Shown: piece by piece, positions 50,572 through 61,237 of the stretch
How positions within the stretch are numbered: position 1 is the stretch's first letter
Layout of the letters: each line of letters begins with the position of its first letter
Origin: Nitrosomonadales bacterium
GTDB taxonomy: Bacteria; Pseudomonadota; Gammaproteobacteria; Burkholderiales; Gallionellaceae
Length of the DNA: 64,000 bases
NCBI GenBank assembly: GCA_016234685.1
Contig: JACRAT010000043.1
Location: forward strand, 124,001-188,000
Direction: 5' to 3'
Made by a program: the position numbers and the translations under genes
The notes under the pieces: generated by a model
The model's database searches: none
Seen by the model: the letters and a program-made list of their open reading frames with translations, nothing else
What the model was told of the DNA's origin: nothing

Positions 50572-51608
50572 GGCTTGATCGGCGGCAGCAGTTTGGCTGG
50601 GTCGATGGGTTTGCCGAACTTGCGGATCTCGAAGTGCAGCTTCACTTGGTCGGTGTCGGTGCTGCCCATCTCGGCGATCTTCTGGCCTTTCTTTACCGTC
50701 TCGCGCTCTTTCACCAGGATCTGGTCGTTGTGGGCGTAGGCGCTGATGTAGGTTTTGTTGTGTTTGATGATGACCAGTTTTCCGTAGCCGCGCAGGCCGC
50801 TGCCGCTGTACACCACTTTGCCGCCGGAGCTGGCGTAGATGGGCTGGCCCGCTTTGCCGGCGATGTCGATGCCCTTGCGGTTGGCGCTCTCGGAGAATTC
50901 GGCGACGACCTTGCCTGCGGTCGGCGCTAGCCAATCCACGGCGTCTTCGTCGCTGGAATCGTCAGTAGTGTCGGGTGCGGGTTTGGCTTCTTCTTTGCTC
51001 GGCTCGACCTTGGCCGGGATGGGCTTGATGATCTCAGGCTCGGGTTTGGGGGCGGGCTTGGGTTCGTTCTTGGCGACGACCTCGGCCTTGTCCGATTCGC
51101 CAGACAGGGCTTCGGCTTGCGCTACGGCGCGTTCCGAGTAAGGCAGTCGCACGGCTTTGGGCTGGGTCTTGGTGACGATCTCGGCAGGCTTGGTTTCTGC
51201 TGCGGGCTTGGTTTCCGGCGCAGGTTTGGCTTCCGCCGGGATGGGTCTGACCTCGACCGTGCGCACGCCGTTCGCCGCACTCTGCGGGAACAGGCGGATC
51301 TCTTGCCCGATCTGGATCATGCTGGGATTCTGGATGCCGTTCAGTTCGGCCAACTCGCGGTAATCGAAGCCATGATTGAAGGCGATGCTGTACAGCGTGT
51401 CGCCCTTTTGCACGATGTAGACGGAAGGACGCCAATCCTTGCTGGCGGGCGCGTTCTTCTTGGATGCCGTCGTCGCGGCGACGGGAGCGTTGCCTGTGCC
51501 GCGTTCTTCTACCGCCACGCGCTGGCTGGTCGAGCCGCAACCCGCCAGCACGGCTGCGCACAGCAAGGCGCAACCCAAGTGCAGTCTGATCGTTGTTTGC
51601 TTACTCAT
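50568..51608 (-). CDS. nlpD: NlpD-like lipoprotein: LysM + M23 peptidase domain
   Basis: Lipobox [49 protein letters not shown] (LysM); [53 protein letters not shown] (M23). Confidence 0.92.
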   Translation of the reverse strand: MSKQTTIRLHLGCALLCAAVLAGCGSTSQRVAVEERGTGNAPVAATTASKKNAPASKDWRPSVYIVQKGDTLYSIAFNHGFDYRELAELNGIQNPSMIQIGQEIRLFPQSAANGVRTVEVRPIPAEAKPAPETKPAAETKPAEIVTKTQPKAVRLPYSERAVAQAEALSGESDKAEVVAKNEPKPAPKPEPEIIKPIPAKVEPSKEEAKPAPDTTDDSSDEDAVDWLAPTAGKVVAEFSESANRKGIDIAGKAGQPIYASSGGKVVYSGSGLRGYGKLVIIKHNKTYISAYAHNDQILVKERETVKKGQKIAEMGSTDTDQVKLHFEIRKFGKPIDPAKLLPPIKP

Positions 51609-52261
51609 GCCATCCCCGTCAACAGCGGTACGAACTTAACCGCTTCCATCTGTGTTTGATGATAGCCGCGCTCGTCGCGCTCGATCAAAGTCAGCATCTG
51701 TTCCTGCGTGCCCAAGGGCATCACCATCCGGCTGCCCACCGCCATCTGTGCCAGCAATTCGCGCGGTACGTGCGTTGCCGCTGCGGCCATGATGATGCCG
51801 TCGAAGGGGGCGATGCTGGGCAGGCCCATGCCGCCGTCGGCGTGACTCAGCCGCACGTTGCGTGCGCCGATCTCTTTGAGGCATTGCGCCGCGCGTTCGT
51901 GCAGTGGTTTGATGCGCTCGACCGAATACACTTCGCGGGCGACCTGCCCCAGCACCGCCGCCTGATAGCCGCGCCCGGTGCCGACTTCCAGCACGCGGTT
52001 GAGCGGCTTGTCGTTACGCAGGATCTCGATCATGCGCGCCACGATGTAGGGCTGCGAGATGGTCTGGCCATAGCCTATGGGCAGGGAGACGTCTTCGTAG
52101 GCGCGGGTGGCCAGCGCCTCGTCGACGAACAGGTGGCGCGGCACGGAATTCATCGCGGCCAGCACCACCTCGTCGCGGATGCCTTGGGCGCGCAGGCGCT
52201 CGATCATGCGGTTGCGCGTGCGCGCGGAAGTCATGCCGATGCCGCTGTGACGGACGTTCAT
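51605..52261 (-). CDS. pcm: Protein-L-isoaspartate O-methyltransferase
   Basis: [59 protein letters not shown]. Confidence 0.96.
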   Translation of the reverse strand: MNVRHSGIGMTSARTRNRMIERLRAQGIRDEVVLAAMNSVPRHLFVDEALATRAYEDVSLPIGYGQTISQPYIVARMIEILRNDKPLNRVLEVGTGRGYQAAVLGQVAREVYSVERIKPLHERAAQCLKEIGARNVRLSHADGGMGLPSIAPFDGIIMAAAATHVPRELLAQMAVGSRMVMPLGTQEQMLTLIERDERGYHQTQMEAVKFVPLLTGMA

Positions 52262-53010
52262 GCGCGTTCTCCCAGCCAGCCGCGCACGGCGTCGAGTTGG
52301 CTGTATTGGGTCAGGTCGATCTGCAAAGGGGTGATGGAAGCGCGGCGGCTGGCGACGGCATGGAAGTCTGTGCCCTCCCCGGCATCTTGTGCCTGACCGG
52401 CTGCGCCCACCCAGTAGACGGTGTCACCGTGCGGATTCTGTCCGCGCACCACCGGCTCGGCCTTGTGGCGCTTGCCCAGCCGGGTGACTTGCGTACCTTG
52501 CAACTCGCTGTAGGCCACGTCCGGCACGTTCACGTTCAGCAGCCAGGGCTGGCCGTGGGTGTTTTGCTCGAAACGGCGCACCAGTTCGACCACGACTTGC
52601 GCGGCCGTGTCGTAATGCTTCAGGCTCTTGCCGCCGGCCAGCGAAACGGCGATGGACGGGATGCCGAGCAGAAAGCCTTCGGTCGCTGCCGCCACCGTGC
52701 CGGAGTAGATGGTGTCGTCGCCCATGTTGGCCCCGGCATTGATGCCCGAGATCACCATGTCCGGCTGGCGATCCAGCATCCCGGTGACGGCCAGGTGGAC
52801 GCAGTCGGTGGGCGTGCCGTTGACGTAAAAGAAGCCGCTGGCGGCGCGATGCAGATTGAGCGGGCGATCCAGCGTCAGCGAATTGGAAGCGCCGCTGCGA
52901 TTGCGCTCAGGTGCGACCACCGTCACTTCGGCGATGGCGGCGAGATGCGTGGCCAGACAGGCCAGACCCGGTGCGAAATAACCGTCGTCGTTACTGATTA
53001 GAATGTGCAT
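52258..53010 (-). CDS. surE: 5'-nucleotidase SurE
   Basis: [51 protein letters not shown]. Confidence 0.97.
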   Translation of the reverse strand: MHILISNDDGYFAPGLACLATHLAAIAEVTVVAPERNRSGASNSLTLDRPLNLHRAASGFFYVNGTPTDCVHLAVTGMLDRQPDMVISGINAGANMGDDTIYSGTVAAATEGFLLGIPSIAVSLAGGKSLKHYDTAAQVVVELVRRFEQNTHGQPWLLNVNVPDVAYSELQGTQVTRLGKRHKAEPVVRGQNPHGDTVYWVGAAGQAQDAGEGTDFHAVASRRASITPLQIDLTQYSQLDAVRGWLGERA

Positions 53011-53084
53011 CGGAGGGACTCAGGGAAACCACTGTTTTATTGCGCGCCATTGTACACGGGGAAACCGTGGCCACGAAACTTGCT

Positions 53085-54131
53085 TTATCCCGCACGGGCT
53101 TGGCGCTCGATCAGCATGGCATCACCGTAGCTGAAGAAGCGGTAGCCTTGCGCCACGGCCTCGCGGTAGGCGGTCAGTAGCTCATCCATACCGCCAAAGG
53201 CGCATACCAGCATCAGCAGGGTGGAGCGCGGTAGGTGGAAGTTGGTGAGCAGCACGTCCACTACGCGGAAGCGGTAGCCGGGGGTGATGAAGATGTTGGT
53301 CTCGCCGGAATCGGCGCTGAATTCACTGCCGCTCGCCGCACTCTTTGCTGCGGCACTTTCCAGTGCGCGCAGGCTGGTCGTGCCTACCGCCACCACGCGT
53401 CCGCCCCGGGCGCGCGTCTCGCGGATGGCCTCCACCGTGGCTTGCGGGATGCTGTAGCGCTCACTGTGCATCACGTGCTCGCTGATGTTTTCGGCGCGCA
53501 CCGGCTTGAACGTGCCTGCGCCGACGTGCAGAGTGACCTGGGCGCTGCGCACGCCGCGTGCGTTCAGTGTCGCCAGCATCGCTTCGTCGAAATGCAGTCC
53601 GGCGGTGGGGGCGGCGACTGCGCCGGGTTCGCGTGCGAACACGGTTTGGTAGCGCGAATCGTCTTCCTCGCCAGCCGCGTGGGTGATGTAGGGCGGCAAC
53701 GGCAGATGGCCGCAACGCTCCAGTGCGTCGTGCACCGATTCCTTGCCGGTGAAGCGCAGTCGGTAGAACTCGCTCTCACGGCCCAGCACCTCCACAGGAA
53801 GTTCGCCCGCTAGCAACAGGTGAGTGCCTGCTCGCGGTGATTTGCTGGCGCGCACTTGGGCTAGAGCTTCGTGCTCATTCAGCACGCGCTCCACCAGCAC
53901 CTCGACTTGTCCACCGCTTTGTTTGACACCGAACAACCGTGCTTTCAGTACGCGGGTGTCGTTCAGCACCAGCAGGTCGCCTGCGCGCAACAGTTCGGGC
54001 AGATCGGTGAAATGCCGATGGTCGCGCTGTCCGTCATGTAGATGGAGCAAGCGGCTGCCGCCGCGCTGGGCGGGCGGATGTTGGGCGATCAGGTGTTCGG
54101 GAAGGTCGAAATCGAATTGGTCGGTGCGCAC
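53085..54131 (-). CDS. queA: S-adenosylmethionine:tRNA ribosyltransferase-isomerase (GTG start)
   Basis: [56 protein letters not shown]. Confidence 0.96.
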   Translation of the reverse strand: MRTDQFDFDLPEHLIAQHPPAQRGGSRLLHLHDGQRDHRHFTDLPELLRAGDLLVLNDTRVLKARLFGVKQSGGQVEVLVERVLNEHEALAQVRASKSPRAGTHLLLAGELPVEVLGRESEFYRLRFTGKESVHDALERCGHLPLPPYITHAAGEEDDSRYQTVFAREPGAVAAPTAGLHFDEAMLATLNARGVRSAQVTLHVGAGTFKPVRAENISEHVMHSERYSIPQATVEAIRETRARGGRVVAVGTTSLRALESAAAKSAASGSEFSADSGETNIFITPGYRFRVVDVLLTNFHLPRSTLLMLVCAFGGMDELLTAYREAVAQGYRFFSYGDAMLIERQARAG

Positions 54132-54352
54132 AAAAGTCTTCAAAAAGTAAAGATGCCGGGAGTCGCCCAGCGAACAGGCCGCGATTATATCAGTGGCTTC
54201 GTGGCGTTCTGGCAACAGTGTTTCACGCCGATTAGGGGCTTTGCACTTTGCGATGTTACAATCGGAACTCGATACAGAGCATTGATTTAAAGAAGACTCT
54301 GTTTGACGCCCCGCGCCTCTTGGTGAGATGGGGCGAATTAATAGGAGTCTCC

Positions 54353-54952
54353 ATGCAGCGCCCGTCAGTTTCACACCTTCCGCTTGTCGGCCTAATTCTG
54401 GCCGTCATGGTGTTGAGTGGGTGCGACAGTGAAGTGCAGCGGGCTTGCCCGGATGTCGATTGGTATCAGGCCGGCTATCAAGATGGTTTTGCGGGAGAGC
54501 GGGGATTGCGCATCGAAAATGTCCGCGTCACTTGTTCCAAAGTCGATGCTTGGAATAAGCCTCGCCCTGATCGGGCGCTCTATTTTTCAGGCTGGAAAAA
54601 AGGCGTGATCGAATATTGCTCGCCGGCCAACGGCTTGGCTTTGGGCAAAAAAGGGGTCTCTTTCAAAACCATCTGTCCAGCGGAGTTGACTACGGATTTT
54701 GAGAACGCTTATCGCGAGGGGCGCAAAGCTTTCGATGGGCGGCAGTCGCTCGATGCGCGCAAGGGTGCGCTGCGCAAGCAGATCAAGCAGCTCGAGGCCG
54801 AGCAGTATCAGCTGAAGGCGCAACTTGCTCAATCCGAGAATCAGTCCGAATACGATCTGACCCGCAATCGTCTGCGCGACAACGCCCGCAGACTGCGCGA
54901 ATCCACAGATGAACTGCAAAGTCTGGAGGCGACAGGCCGAGGGGTGAAGTAG
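54353..54952 (+). CDS. DUF2799-like lipoprotein
   Basis: Lipobox [24 protein letters not shown] ... [25 protein letters not shown] ... AYREGRKAF. Confidence 0.8.
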   Translation: MQRPSVSHLPLVGLILAVMVLSGCDSEVQRACPDVDWYQAGYQDGFAGERGLRIENVRVTCSKVDAWNKPRPDRALYFSGWKKGVIEYCSPANGLALGKKGVSFKTICPAELTTDFENAYREGRKAFDGRQSLDARKGALRKQIKQLEAEQYQLKAQLAQSENQSEYDLTRNRLRDNARRLRESTDELQSLEATGRGVK

Positions 54953-55033
54953 TCATTCTGGGGTGTAACACCAACCCAATCCATCCGGCAGCGCGAGCTG
55001 CCGCTTTCAATTTCTGGCCTTTCAGGAGCAAAT

Positions 55034-55372
55034 ATGAGCGATCTACCAAAGTGTCCGCAGTGCGGTTCGGAATATACCTACGAGGACGGCGACAATTTCG
55101 TCTGCCCTGAGTGCGCGCACGAGTGGCCCAAGGTCGCGGCTGAGGCGGTCGAGGCGGCGAAAGTGTTCAAGGATGCTTTTGGTACGGTGCTGAATGACGG
55201 CGATACGGTGACGGTCATCAAGGACTTGAAGATCAAGGGTTCGTCGTCGGTGGTGAAGGTCGGCACCAAGGTGAAGAACATCCGCTTGGTGGACGGCGAC
55301 CACGACATCGACTGCAAGATCGACGGCATCGGTGCGATGCAGTTGAAGACCGAGTTCGTGAAGAAGGCCTAG
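55034..55372 (+). CDS. PhnA-like zinc-ribbon protein
   Basis: [28 protein letters not shown]...[60 protein letters not shown]. Confidence 0.93.
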   Translation: MSDLPKCPQCGSEYTYEDGDNFVCPECAHEWPKVAAEAVEAAKVFKDAFGTVLNDGDTVTVIKDLKIKGSSSVVKVGTKVKNIRLVDGDHDIDCKIDGIGAMQLKTEFVKKA

Positions 55373-55454
55373 TCTTTGGAGTGCGCAGACCCGGCTGCGC
55401 TGGATATTCGGTCGGCGGCGACGTGTCGCCGCACTCCAAACGGCAGGGAGAACG

Positions 55455-56129
55455 ATGGACTGCTTGATCTACTGCGACGATTCGCTGCTGATCGCCAACA
55501 AGCCCGCCGGTCTGCTGGCCGTGCCGGGGCGCGGTGAAGACAAGCAGGATTGTCTGTCTGCGCGCCTTCAGCAAACTTTCCCTGATGCGCTGGTGGTGCA
55601 TCGCCTCGACATGGCGACTTCCGGTCTGCTGGTGTTTGCGCGCGGAACGGCGATGCAGCGGCGTTTGTCCTGGATGTTCCAGCAGCGGCAGGTGGAAAAG
55701 CGTTATGTGGCCCTGGTCTCCGGCGCGCTGGTGGATGAGTCCGGCGAGATCGCCTTGCCTCTAGGCGCAGACTGGCCGAACCGACCTAGGCAGAAGGTTG
55801 ATCCTGAGGCGGGGAAGGCATCTCTGACGAGGTTTCAAGTGATAAGTCGCAGCGATGGCAGCCCTTCGACTGCGCTACGCCACGCTCAAGGCGAACGAGC
55901 GGAGGCGGGCTTTGGTACTTCCGCCCACACTCGGCTTGAACTCACGCCCGTCACTGGCCGCACCCATCAGTTGCGTGTGCATCTGGCCGCCATCGGCCAT
56001 CCCATCATTGGCGATGCGCTGTATGGGGGACACGCTGCGCTGCGCCTGATGCTGCACGCTTGTGCGTTGGATCTCACGCATCCGCTGAGCGGTCAGCCCT
56101 TGAAGTTCGTCAGTCCGCCCCCATTCTGA
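55455..56129 (+). CDS. RluA-family pseudouridine synthase
   Basis: IANKPAGLLAVPGRG, VVHRLDMATSGLLVFARG, LTPVTGRTHQLRVHLAAIGHPIIGDALYG. Confidence 0.92.
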   Translation: MDCLIYCDDSLLIANKPAGLLAVPGRGEDKQDCLSARLQQTFPDALVVHRLDMATSGLLVFARGTAMQRRLSWMFQQRQVEKRYVALVSGALVDESGEIALPLGADWPNRPRQKVDPEAGKASLTRFQVISRSDGSPSTALRHAQGERAEAGFGTSAHTRLELTPVTGRTHQLRVHLAAIGHPIIGDALYGGHAALRLMLHACALDLTHPLSGQPLKFVSPPPF

Positions 56130-56199
56130 CAACGGCGCGACGGTATGGGTTGCGATGCTATACTGCGCTCCGCTCGTTCAATCACCTGAAGAGGATTAC

Positions 56200-57057
56200 A
56201 TGAAACGTTTCTTGATGTTGTTCACCCTGATCGTAACCTGCCTAGGGCTGTTCGCAGTCGAGGCCAATGCCAAACGTCTGGGCGGCGGTAGCAGTGTAGG
56301 TAAGCAGCGCACGATGGATCAACAACAGATGCAGCGTCAGCCGACCGCAGCGCCAGCACAGGCCGCTCCGGCCGCCGCCGCGCCACAGTCCAACCGCAGC
56401 AAGTGGCTCGGCCCCTTGGCTGGCTTGGCGATCGGCGCTGGCTTGGCCGCGATGTTCGCCAGCATGGGCTTGGGCGAAGGTATGGGCATGTTGCTGATGA
56501 TCGTGTTGGGCGTGGCTGCACTGGCATTCGTCGTTGCCATGTTGCGCAAGAAGAAACAACAAGCGCCGATGCAATATGCTGGCGCGGGTGCGCCTTACAG
56601 CCAGCCTGAGTCAGCTTATCAGCCGGTCTCTGGTGGTAGCGCCGCACCGGTGGCTGAGCCTGTCGCTGCGGCGCCAGCCAGCATCCCTGCCGGTTTCCCG
56701 GTTGATGCCTTCCTGCGTTCCGCCAAGACTTCGTTCATCCGCCTGCAAGCCGCGAACGACCGCAAGGACTTGAACGACATTCGCGAATACACCACGCCGG
56801 AGATGTACGCCGAGATCTCGATGCAGATGCAAGAGCGTGACGATGCGCCGCAGAAGACTGACGTGCAGGCAGTGAACGCCGCGTTGATCGAAGTGGTGGA
56901 AGAGGGCGATGTCGCCATCGCCAGCGTGCGTCTGAGCGGCCAGTTGAGTGAGAACGGCGGCGCGGCGGAGAACTTCGACGAAGTGTGGCACGTGCAGAAG
57001 AATCTGCGCGACGACAAGGCAGTGTGGTTGTTGGCTGGTATCCAGCAAGTCGCCTGA
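56200..57057 (+). CDS. Tim44-like domain protein
   Basis: Signal peptide, RLGGGSSVGKQRTMDQQQMQRQ, two TM segments, C-terminal Tim44-like FLRSAKTSFIRLQAANDRKDLNDIREYTTPEMYAEI. Confidence 0.9.
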   Translation: MKRFLMLFTLIVTCLGLFAVEANAKRLGGGSSVGKQRTMDQQQMQRQPTAAPAQAAPAAAAPQSNRSKWLGPLAGLAIGAGLAAMFASMGLGEGMGMLLMIVLGVAALAFVVAMLRKKKQQAPMQYAGAGAPYSQPESAYQPVSGGSAAPVAEPVAAAPASIPAGFPVDAFLRSAKTSFIRLQAANDRKDLNDIREYTTPEMYAEISMQMQERDDAPQKTDVQAVNAALIEVVEEGDVAIASVRLSGQLSENGGAAENFDEVWHVQKNLRDDKAVWLLAGIQQVA

Positions 57058-57059
57058 CG

Positions 57060-57644
57060 ATGTTCGCAAAGCCAGCCGTCGCTACGCTCAACCACCTGCT
57101 CGTGGGTAGTGGTTGGGCGCTGCCCCGGCTGGCCCGTTTCGCCGGAATGACGGCGCGATTCCATGTCGCGCCGTTTTCTTTTTGCTGCACTATCGGCCCG
57201 GACGGGTTGCTGAGTGCGGCATCGAGTGACGCCGCTGCCGATGTGGTCTGCGTCGTCCCCCCTTCATTGCTGCCGCGTCTGGCCTTGCAGGACGAGGCAG
57301 CGTCCAATCAGATCGAGACTTCGGGCGATGCGGCCCTGCTCGCCGAATTGCTCTATCTCACTCGCAACCTGCGCTGGGATGCTGCGGAAGACCTCAGTCG
57401 CGTTACTGGCGACATCGCTGCCGAGCGCATCGTGCGGCTGGTTTCCGCCAAGCATCGTCAGGCGCATGAGACGGTGCTGAACCTCTCGCAGGCGCTGGCC
57501 GAATACTGGACGGAAGAAAGTCCGCTGCTGGCCAAGCCCACGCAAGTGGCCGCTTTCGTACAGCAGGTCGACCAGTTGCGCGATGATGTGGCGCGGCTGG
57601 AGCAGCGCCTCGCACGCCTTGTCTCTTCCCCCGGAGCTAACTGA
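57060..57644 (+). CDS. ubiJ: UbiJ-like protein
   Basis: SCP2-like N-terminus and coiled-coil C-terminus, immediately before ubiB. Confidence 0.8.
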   Translation: MFAKPAVATLNHLLVGSGWALPRLARFAGMTARFHVAPFSFCCTIGPDGLLSAASSDAAADVVCVVPPSLLPRLALQDEAASNQIETSGDAALLAELLYLTRNLRWDAAEDLSRVTGDIAAERIVRLVSAKHRQAHETVLNLSQALAEYWTEESPLLAKPTQVAAFVQQVDQLRDDVARLEQRLARLVSSPGAN

Positions 57645-57649
57645 AAACA

Positions 57650-59173
57650 ATGCGATTGTTGCGCATCTTCAAGATAGTGTTCGTCGTGCTGCGTTTCAGG
57701 CTGGACGAGTTCATCCTCGCTCACCGCCGCACCGCTTGGTTGCGCGCCACCCTCAACGGGCTACTGTTCTTCCGCTCCAAGCGTGTGCCGCGCGGCGAAC
57801 GCTTGCGGCTGGCGCTGGAATCGCTGGGGCCGATCTTCGTCAAGTTCGGCCAGATGCTCTCCACCCGCCGCGACCTGATCCCCCTTGATCTGGCCGATGA
57901 GTTGGCGCGCTTGCAGGATCGCGTGCCGCCTTTCCCCTCGAAGCAGGCTGTCGCCATGCTGGAGGTCAACTTCGGCAAGCCGCTTTCTGAAGTGTTCGCC
58001 CGTTTCGACGAGACGCCCATCGCCAGCGCTTCGGTGGCGCAGGTGCATTTCGCCCAACTGCCGGACGGGCGCGAGGTGGCGGTCAAGGTGCTGCGCCCCG
58101 GCATCGCCCGCGTCATCGACCATGATCTCGACCTGCTCGACACGGCAGCTGGCCTGCTCGAACGCTTTTGGGCAGACGGCAAGCGGCTGAAGCCGCGCGA
58201 GGTGGTGGCCGAGTTCTCCAAGCATCTGCACGACGAACTCGACCTGATGCGCGAGGCTGCCAGCGCCAGCCAGCTGAAGCGCAACTTCGCCAACTCCGAT
58301 TTGCTGATGGTGCCGGAGGTGTACTGGGACTGGTGTTCCGAGTCGGTGATGGTGATGGAGCGCATGTACGGTATCCCGGTCTCGCAGGTGGATGCGATCC
58401 GCGCGGCGGGCGTGGACATCTCCAAACTGGCGGCGGATGGCGTGGAGATCTTCTACACCCAGGTGTTCCGCGACGGCTTCTTCCACGCCGACATGCACCC
58501 CGGCAACGTGCAGGTGGCGCGCGACGGGCGCTACATCGGGCTGGATTTCGGCATCATGGGCACGCTCACCGATACCGACAAGAAATATCTGGCGCAGAAC
58601 TTCATCGCCTTCTTCCGCCGCGACTACAAGCGCGTCGCCGAAGTGCATATCGAATCCGGCTGGGCGCCTGCCGAGACGCGCGTGGATGAGCTGGAAGCGG
58701 CGATCCGCTCGGTGTGCGAGCCCATCTTCGACAAGCCGTTGCGCGAAGTGTCGTTCGGGCGCGTGCTATTGCGCCTATTCCAGACCTCGCGTCGTTTCGG
58801 CATCGAGATCCAGCCGCAACTGGTGCTGCTGCAAAAGACCTTGCTCAACGTCGAAGGCTTGGGGCTGCAACTCGACCCCGAACTCGATCTGTGGAAGACC
58901 GCCAAGCCTTGGCTGGAACGCTGGATGAGCGAGCAGGTCGGCTGGCGCGGCTTCGTCAAGGCGCTGCGCGAAGAGGTGCCGACCTATGCCACCTTGCTGC
59001 CGCAACTGCCGCGCTTGTTGCATCAGCGCCTGAACGATCCGCGTCTGGATCAGCTGGAAGGCTTGCTGCACTACCATCTGCGCCAGACGCAGCAGCGTAA
59101 CCACTGGCTGCAAATCATCGCTGCAATCCTGTTCGCCATGCTGCTCTGGATGATGTACTCCACCGGAAAGTAA
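57650..59173 (+). CDS. ubiB: Ubiquinone biosynthesis protein UbiB (atypical kinase)
   Basis: [64 protein letters not shown]; two C-terminal hydrophobic residues stretches. Confidence 0.95.
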   Translation: MRLLRIFKIVFVVLRFRLDEFILAHRRTAWLRATLNGLLFFRSKRVPRGERLRLALESLGPIFVKFGQMLSTRRDLIPLDLADELARLQDRVPPFPSKQAVAMLEVNFGKPLSEVFARFDETPIASASVAQVHFAQLPDGREVAVKVLRPGIARVIDHDLDLLDTAAGLLERFWADGKRLKPREVVAEFSKHLHDELDLMREAASASQLKRNFANSDLLMVPEVYWDWCSESVMVMERMYGIPVSQVDAIRAAGVDISKLAADGVEIFYTQVFRDGFFHADMHPGNVQVARDGRYIGLDFGIMGTLTDTDKKYLAQNFIAFFRRDYKRVAEVHIESGWAPAETRVDELEAAIRSVCEPIFDKPLREVSFGRVLLRLFQTSRRFGIEIQPQLVLLQKTLLNVEGLGLQLDPELDLWKTAKPWLERWMSEQVGWRGFVKALREEVPTYATLLPQLPRLLHQRLNDPRLDQLEGLLHYHLRQTQQRNHWLQIIAAILFAMLLWMMYSTGK

Positions 59174-59257
59174 GTGATAATTGGCAGGTGCGCCGGGTTG
59201 CTTTGTAGGGGCGCGCTGCTGTAGCATTAGCAAACTCTAATACACAGGTATCCCCAG

Positions 59258-60589
59258 ATGAAACTCAAACCGATCTATGGATTGCTGGTCGCATTGGCGG
59301 CTCCGCTGGCGCAAGGTGCAGATCTGCTGGAGGCCTACCGCGCCGCACAAGGGCAGGACTCCACCTTCGCCGCTGCTCGTGCCACTCACGGGGCTGGGCA
59401 GGAAAAGCTCACGCAGGGTCGATCGCAGTTGATGCCGACGGTCAGTTTGACGGCGAACAGCACCTTTAATGATGTAATTACCAATTCAGCAAGCAACGTC
59501 CGTTTCGGGTTGCCAAATCCCTACAATAGTCGCTATAACAGCCATGGATATGGCATCTCGCTGACGCAGCCTTTGTTCCGTCAGCAAAACTGGATCAGTT
59601 ATACCCAGTCAGAAGTGCAAGTGTCGCAGGCCGATGCGCAATTCCGCGCTGCCGAGCAAGACCTCATTGTGCGCGTGGCGCAGGCCTATTTCGAGGTGCT
59701 GCTGGCGCAAGACAACGTACAACTGGCCGAGGCACAGAAGTCCGCCATCGCCGAGCAATTGGCGCAAGCCAAGCGCAACTTCGAAGTGGGCGGGGCGACC
59801 ATCACCGATGTCTACGAAGCGCAAGCCCGCCATGATCTGGTTAGCTCGCAGCAGATCGCTGCGCAGAGCAGCTTGTCGATCAAACAGCGCGCCTTGCAGC
59901 AATTGACCAATACGCCGGTGGGCGCAGTGCGTCCTCTGAATCAGGCGCTTGCACTCGATCCACCGCAACCCGCCGATCTGCGCAAGTGGGTGGAGGAGGC
60001 AACGCTGCACAGCCCGCTGGTAGCGGTGGCGGAGGCTGCGGTCGAATTGGCTGACAAAGAAGTTTCCCGCAACTTTGGCGGGCATCTACCGACCGTCGAT
60101 CTGGTCGCCAGCCACAATCAGGCACTTTCCAATGGCGGGAGTTTTGGGGCGGGAAGCGATACTCGCAGTACCGTCGTCGGAGTGCAGTTCAATATGCCGA
60201 TCTTTCAGGGGATGAGCACGCAATCCAAATGGCGCGAGGCTTCGGCCAACCATGAGCGGGCCAAGCAAGATCTGGAGACGGCTCGCCGCAATGTCGAGTT
60301 GAGTACGCAGCAGGCTTATCTCGGCGTGGCCGACGGCATCACGCAGATCGCTGCCTTGAAGCAAGCGCTGAAGTCCAGCGAGAGTCTGCTGGATGCCAGC
60401 AAGCTAGGGCAGGAAGTCGGCGTGCGTACCAATCTCGACGTGCTGAACGCTCAGCAGCAACTCTTCTCCACCCGTCGCGATCTGTATCAGGCGGAATACA
60501 ACTACCTGCTGAATCGTTTGAAACTGAAGGCCGCGACGGGTACGTTGTCGGAGGATGAGCTGGCCGCGATCAACAAGGCGCTGTACTAA
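59258..60589 (+). CDS. tolC: TolC-family outer membrane channel
   Basis: Signal peptide; DLLEAYRAAQGQDSTFAAARATHGAGQEKLTQGRSQLMPTVSLTAN; repeated coiled-coil OEP domains. Confidence 0.92.
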   Translation: MKLKPIYGLLVALAAPLAQGADLLEAYRAAQGQDSTFAAARATHGAGQEKLTQGRSQLMPTVSLTANSTFNDVITNSASNVRFGLPNPYNSRYNSHGYGISLTQPLFRQQNWISYTQSEVQVSQADAQFRAAEQDLIVRVAQAYFEVLLAQDNVQLAEAQKSAIAEQLAQAKRNFEVGGATITDVYEAQARHDLVSSQQIAAQSSLSIKQRALQQLTNTPVGAVRPLNQALALDPPQPADLRKWVEEATLHSPLVAVAEAAVELADKEVSRNFGGHLPTVDLVASHNQALSNGGSFGAGSDTRSTVVGVQFNMPIFQGMSTQSKWREASANHERAKQDLETARRNVELSTQQAYLGVADGITQIAALKQALKSSESLLDASKLGQEVGVRTNLDVLNAQQQLFSTRRDLYQAEYNYLLNRLKLKAATGTLSEDELAAINKALY

Positions 60590-60661
60590 GCCAAACTCCA
60601 TTCGCGGTGGCTGCTTCATGCGCTCACCGCGAACCTCCCTCTCCATTGCTCTCTGAGAAAC

Positions 60662-61237
60662 TCAGGCCAGCAGCGCTTTGACCGCCGCCAGATTGCCGTG
60701 AGTCTCTGCCTTACGTCTCGTGCTGTGTTCGGCGTTGGCGGGTAGTACGGCCAGATGCAGCGGTACGCCGATCTCGGTTTGCAGGGTGAAGCTGGGCACG
60801 GTCTGTAGCTTGCCGCCGAAATGTACCCGCCACTCGCCGCCCTCGAAATCCCATCCATGTTTGAGCAGATAGAGCATCACGGCTTTATCGTCGTCCGAGA
60901 ACGCGACGAGGTTGATGTCCGACTGTTCGCCAGCCGTGCCATCGAGTACCGATCCGGTGAGGTAGGGATGGAATGGCGCTAGCCGCTCCATGAAGGTCAA
61001 CGCCTGTTCGCGCAGTGCGCGCAGTACGCCGGGGTGGGTGTCGCGCTGGAACAGGGCACGGAAGCTGCGCAGCGCTTCGTCCACCTCCTGATTGCTGGGC
61101 AGGTGATGGGTGTCGGCTGCGCCCATCTGCCGGGCGGCTTTGCGCTTGGCGTAGGTGTAGTCGGTGATGCCGTCCTCGGCCATCAGCCGGGCGGCGTGAT
61201 GCGCGAGTTGTTCGCGCATGAGGTCACGCTTGCTCAT
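60662..61237 (-). CDS. Conserved hypothetical, possible nucleotidyltransferase-like fold
   Basis: MSKRDLMREQLAHHAARLMAEDGITDYTYAKRKAARQMG; GSVLDGTAGEQSDINLVAFSDDDKAVMLYLL; stop overlaps no gene but start overlaps mrcA stop. Confidence 0.75.
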   Translation of the reverse strand: MSKRDLMREQLAHHAARLMAEDGITDYTYAKRKAARQMGAADTHHLPSNQEVDEALRSFRALFQRDTHPGVLRALREQALTFMERLAPFHPYLTGSVLDGTAGEQSDINLVAFSDDDKAVMLYLLKHGWDFEGGEWRVHFGGKLQTVPSFTLQTEIGVPLHLAVLPANAEHSTRRKAETHGNLAAVKALLA

